Below, piece by piece: positions 61,825 through 64,000 of a stretch of DNA of 64,000 nucleotides. Position numbers and translations under genes: made by a program. Position 1 is the first letter of the stretch; every line of letters starts with the position of its first letter. Source of the stretch: Hydractinia symbiolongicarpus (Eukaryota > Cnidaria > Hydrozoa > Anthoathecata > Hydractiniidae); the NCBI RefSeq assembly GCF_029227915.1, contig NC_079877.1, positions 31,337,851 through 31,401,850 of the forward strand. Reading direction: 5' to 3'. The notes beneath the pieces were generated by a model that was given only the letters and a program-made list of their open reading frames with translations, was not told the origin of the DNA and ran no database searches.

Positions 61825-64000
61825 CAGCCCAAAGTTAGTTCAATTAAGTTGCACAGTCAATCGTTTCACTGTTAAAAGCGATATGACTTAGTAATATCGG
61901 AAAGATATCACTAAATACATGTTGGTACGAATATGTGACGCAACCGTTGTAACTCAAACAAATTTATACCGCTAGAAGGTCAATGAAATGTAGTTATTGA
62001 AACTGTTCCTATTTATTCAGCGCGTGCTAACGGCCAGGATTGGTCCCACAGCAAAGAAAGACTTATTTATCTAAATTTTTAAATAAAGTGCTACCAAAGA
62101 GACTAGTGAACTCGCTGAATTCCAGTAATCGTGTCGAATTAAGAAGAATGTTATTCCTTGGAATCCAATTGGCTCATTTACCGCATTTATAAGGTCACAG
62201 TCCAGAATCAGTTCAATTAAATCCCACAGTCAATCGCTTCACTGTTAAAAGCGATACAACTTAATAATATCGGAAAAAATCACTAAATACAAGTTGGTAC
62301 GAATTTGTGACACAACCGTTGTAACTCAAACGGATTGACACAGTTAGAAACTCAATGAAATGTAGTTTGTGAAACTGTCTCTATTTCTTCAGCCCGAACG
62401 ACCGGGTAGGATTGGTCCGACAGTGAAAAATGACTTATTTATCTTAATTCTTTAATAAAGCGCTACCACAGCGCGCAGTGTAATCGCTGAGTTCCGGCAA
62501 TCATGTCAAATTAAAAAGAATGTTATTTCTTGGAGTCCAGTTGGCTCACTTATCACATTTATAAGGTCACAGCCCAAAGTTAGTTCAATTAAGTTGCACA
62601 GTCAATCGTTTCACTGTTAAAAGCGATATGACTTAGTAATATCGGAAGAAAATCACTAAATACATGTTGGTACGAATATGTGACGCAACCGTTGTAACTT
62701 AAACAGATTGACACCGTTAGAAAGTCAATGAAATGTAGTTTTTGAAACTGTCTCTATTTCTTCAGCGCGCGAAAACGGCTAGGATTGGTCCCACAGTAAA
62801 AAATGACTTATTTACTTAAATTTTTAAATGAAGCGCTACCACAGCGCGCAGTGTAATCGCTGAGTTCCGGCAATCATGTCAAATTAAGAAGAATGTTATT
62901 TCTTGGAGTCCAGTTGGCTCATTTATCACATTTATAAGGTCACAGCCCAAAGTTAGTTCAATTAAGTTGCACAGTCAATCGTTTCACTGTTAAAAGCGAT
63001 ATGACTTAGTAATATCGGAAAGATATCACTAAATACATGTTGGTACGAATATGTGACGCAACCGTTGTAACTCAAACAAATTTATACCGCTAGAAGGTCA
63101 ATGAAATGTAGTTATTGAAACTGTTCCTATTTATTCAGCGCGTGCTAACGGCCAGGATTGGTCCCACAGCAAAGAAAGACTTATTTATCTAAATTTTTAA
63201 ATAAAGTGCTACCAAAGAGACTAGTGAACTCGCTGAATTCCAGTAATCGTGTCGAATTAAGAAGAATGTTATTCCTTGGAATCCAATTGGCTCATTTACC
63301 GCATTTATAAGGTCACAGTCCAGAATCAGTTCAATTAAATCCCACAGTCAATCGCTTCACTGTTAAAAGCGATACAACTTAGTAATATCGGAAAAAATCA
63401 CTAAATACAAGTTGGTACGAATTTGTGACACAACCGTTGTAACTCAAACGGATTGACACAGTTAGAAACTCAATGAAATGTAGTTTGTGAAACTGTCTCT
63501 ATTTCTTCAGCCCGAACGACCGGGTAGGATTCGTCCGACAGTGAAAAATGACTTATTTATCTTAATTCTTTAATAAAGCGCTACCACAGCGCGCAGTGTA
63601 ATCGCTGAGTTCCGGCAATCATGTCAAATTAAAAAGAATGTTATTTCTTGGAGTCCAGTTGGCTCACTTATCACATTTATAAGGTCACAGCCCAAAGTTA
63701 GTTCAATTAAGTTGCACAGTCAATCGTTTCACTGTTAAAAGCGATATGACTTAGTAATATCGGAAGAAAATCACTAAATACATGTTGGTACGAATATGTG
63801 ACGCAACCGTTGTAACTTAAACGGATTAACACCGTTAGAAAGTCAATGAAATGTAGTTTTTGAAACTGTCTCTATTTCTTCAGCGCGAACTAACGGCTAG
63901 GATTGGTCCCACGGTAAAAAATGACTTATTTATCTTAATTTTTTAACAAAGCGCTACCACAGAGCCTAATGTAACCGCTGAATTCCAGATATCATGTCAA
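61807..64000 (+). repeat. Third, shortened HOR copy (m167 to window end)
   Basis: From 61807 the sequence matches 58826-61019 at a constant offset of 2981 bp, that is, eight monomers instead of twelve. The four units corresponding to m155-m158 have been skipped. Order G H x1 G H x2 is preserved; x2 (m172, 63754) is cut by the window end. One difference seen is CTTAATAATATC at the start of m168, where m160 has CTTAGTAATATC. Confidence 0.88.

Larger units (their letters stand above)
1..64000 (+). repeat. Satellite DNA array, ~373-bp monomer, head to tail
   Basis: The window consists entirely of one satellite family. Each unit starts with a GTAATATCGG-like motif, and starts recur every 372 or 373 bp from base 1 to base 63754, giving 171 full copies and one 247-bp partial copy. 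All copies lie in the same orientation, and I saw no inverted copy and no unrelated insertion. Rare lengths are 365, 369, 370, 371, 374 and one of 416 bp. Composition counted in the first copy is about 36% G+C. Stop codons fall in every frame of most copies, so this is not a coding tandem repeat. Arrays like this are typical of centromeric or pericentromeric heterochromatin in eukaryotes; that location is inferred, not shown. The family name and host are not recognised. There is no gene anywhere in the window. Confidence 0.97.
53107..64000 (+). repeat. Domain G: 12-mer HOR (4464 bp), 2 copies plus partial
   Basis: Monomer starts (m144-m172): 53328, 53700, 54073, 54446, 54819, 55191, 55564, 55937, 56309, 56682, 57055, 57427, 57792, 58164, 58537, 58910, 59283, 59655, 60028, 60401, 60773, 61146, 61519, 61891, 62264, 62636, 63009, 63382, 63754. 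m144-m154 are matched by m156-m166 at a constant offset of 4464 bp. Inside each copy a G-H-x trimer is itself duplicated at 1118 bp. A third, shortened copy begins near 61807 and runs past the window end. Confidence 0.92.

Noticed and set aside
1-64000. CRISPR array or other prokaryotic repeat system
   Set aside because: The repeat is 373 bp with no spacers, no cas genes and no coding sequence; adjacent units are similar along their full length.
1-64000. Tandem repeats inside a long coding exon
   Set aside because: 372- and 373-bp units mix, so frame would not be kept, and stops occur in all frames of nearly every unit.
1-64000. tRNA, 5S rRNA or SINE origin of the monomer
   Set aside because: No A-box/B-box pair, terminator run or cloverleaf was recognised; a GGTCCC-type segment alone is not sufficient.
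1-64000. Assignment to a named satellite family or species
   Set aside because: Some beetles and flies have satellites of about 360-370 bp, but I do not recognise this sequence and length alone is not evidence.

Overview
The whole 64 kb window is one uninterrupted, head-to-tail satellite DNA array. No protein-coding gene, RNA gene or transposon can be supported. Placing the start of the unit at the GTAATATCGG-like motif gives 171 complete monomers and one partial (m1 to m172). Nearly all are 372 or 373 bp, all lie in the same orientation, and composition is about 36% G+C in the monomer I counted. CpG is not depleted (13 in m1, against about 12 expected). This is eukaryotic constitutive heterochromatin, probably pericentromeric or centromeric. 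Undepleted CpG argues weakly against a heavily methylating vertebrate and fits an invertebrate better. I do not recognise the satellite family and do not name a species.

The array is a patchwork of higher-order repeats (HORs), built from a limited set of monomer variants that recur in defined orders. (A) 1-8.4 kb: a six-type order reduced to a 1864-bp five-monomer HOR in three tandem copies by fusion of two monomer types. (B) 8.4-24.3 kb: variable 7-mer and 8-mer HORs (2607 and 2982 bp). (C) 24.3-28.7 kb: a 2237-bp 6-mer in two nearly identical copies. (D) 28.7-31.0 kb: a 1119-bp trimer, twice. (E) 31.0-36.2 kb: two types largely alternating (a dimeric pattern), followed by an 1118-bp trimer twice (36.2-38.4 kb). 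(F) 38.4-53.1 kb: a six-type cycle, I-K-L-N-G-H, with many monomer gains, losses and chimeras. (G) 53.1-64 kb: a 4464-bp 12-mer in two copies almost identical to each other, then a third copy that skips four monomers; it looks like the youngest amplification here.

Almost all junctions between variants keep the 373-bp register, as expected from unequal homologous exchange or gene conversion. The exception is monomer m23 (8200-8615, 416 bp), where domain A meets domain B out of register through a 44-bp offset duplication and a run of nine A. That is the best candidate for a non-homologous event in the window.

Within the monomer, a segment at about positions 21-110 changes little between variants. 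It holds a CCGTT-N8-AACGG dyad, a second CCGTT and a TGACGCAA motif. A short window at about 128-148 switches between discrete sequence classes. Some variants carry a perfect GCGCT-N5-AGCGC hairpin. These are candidate protein-binding or structural elements; no function is shown by the sequence alone.
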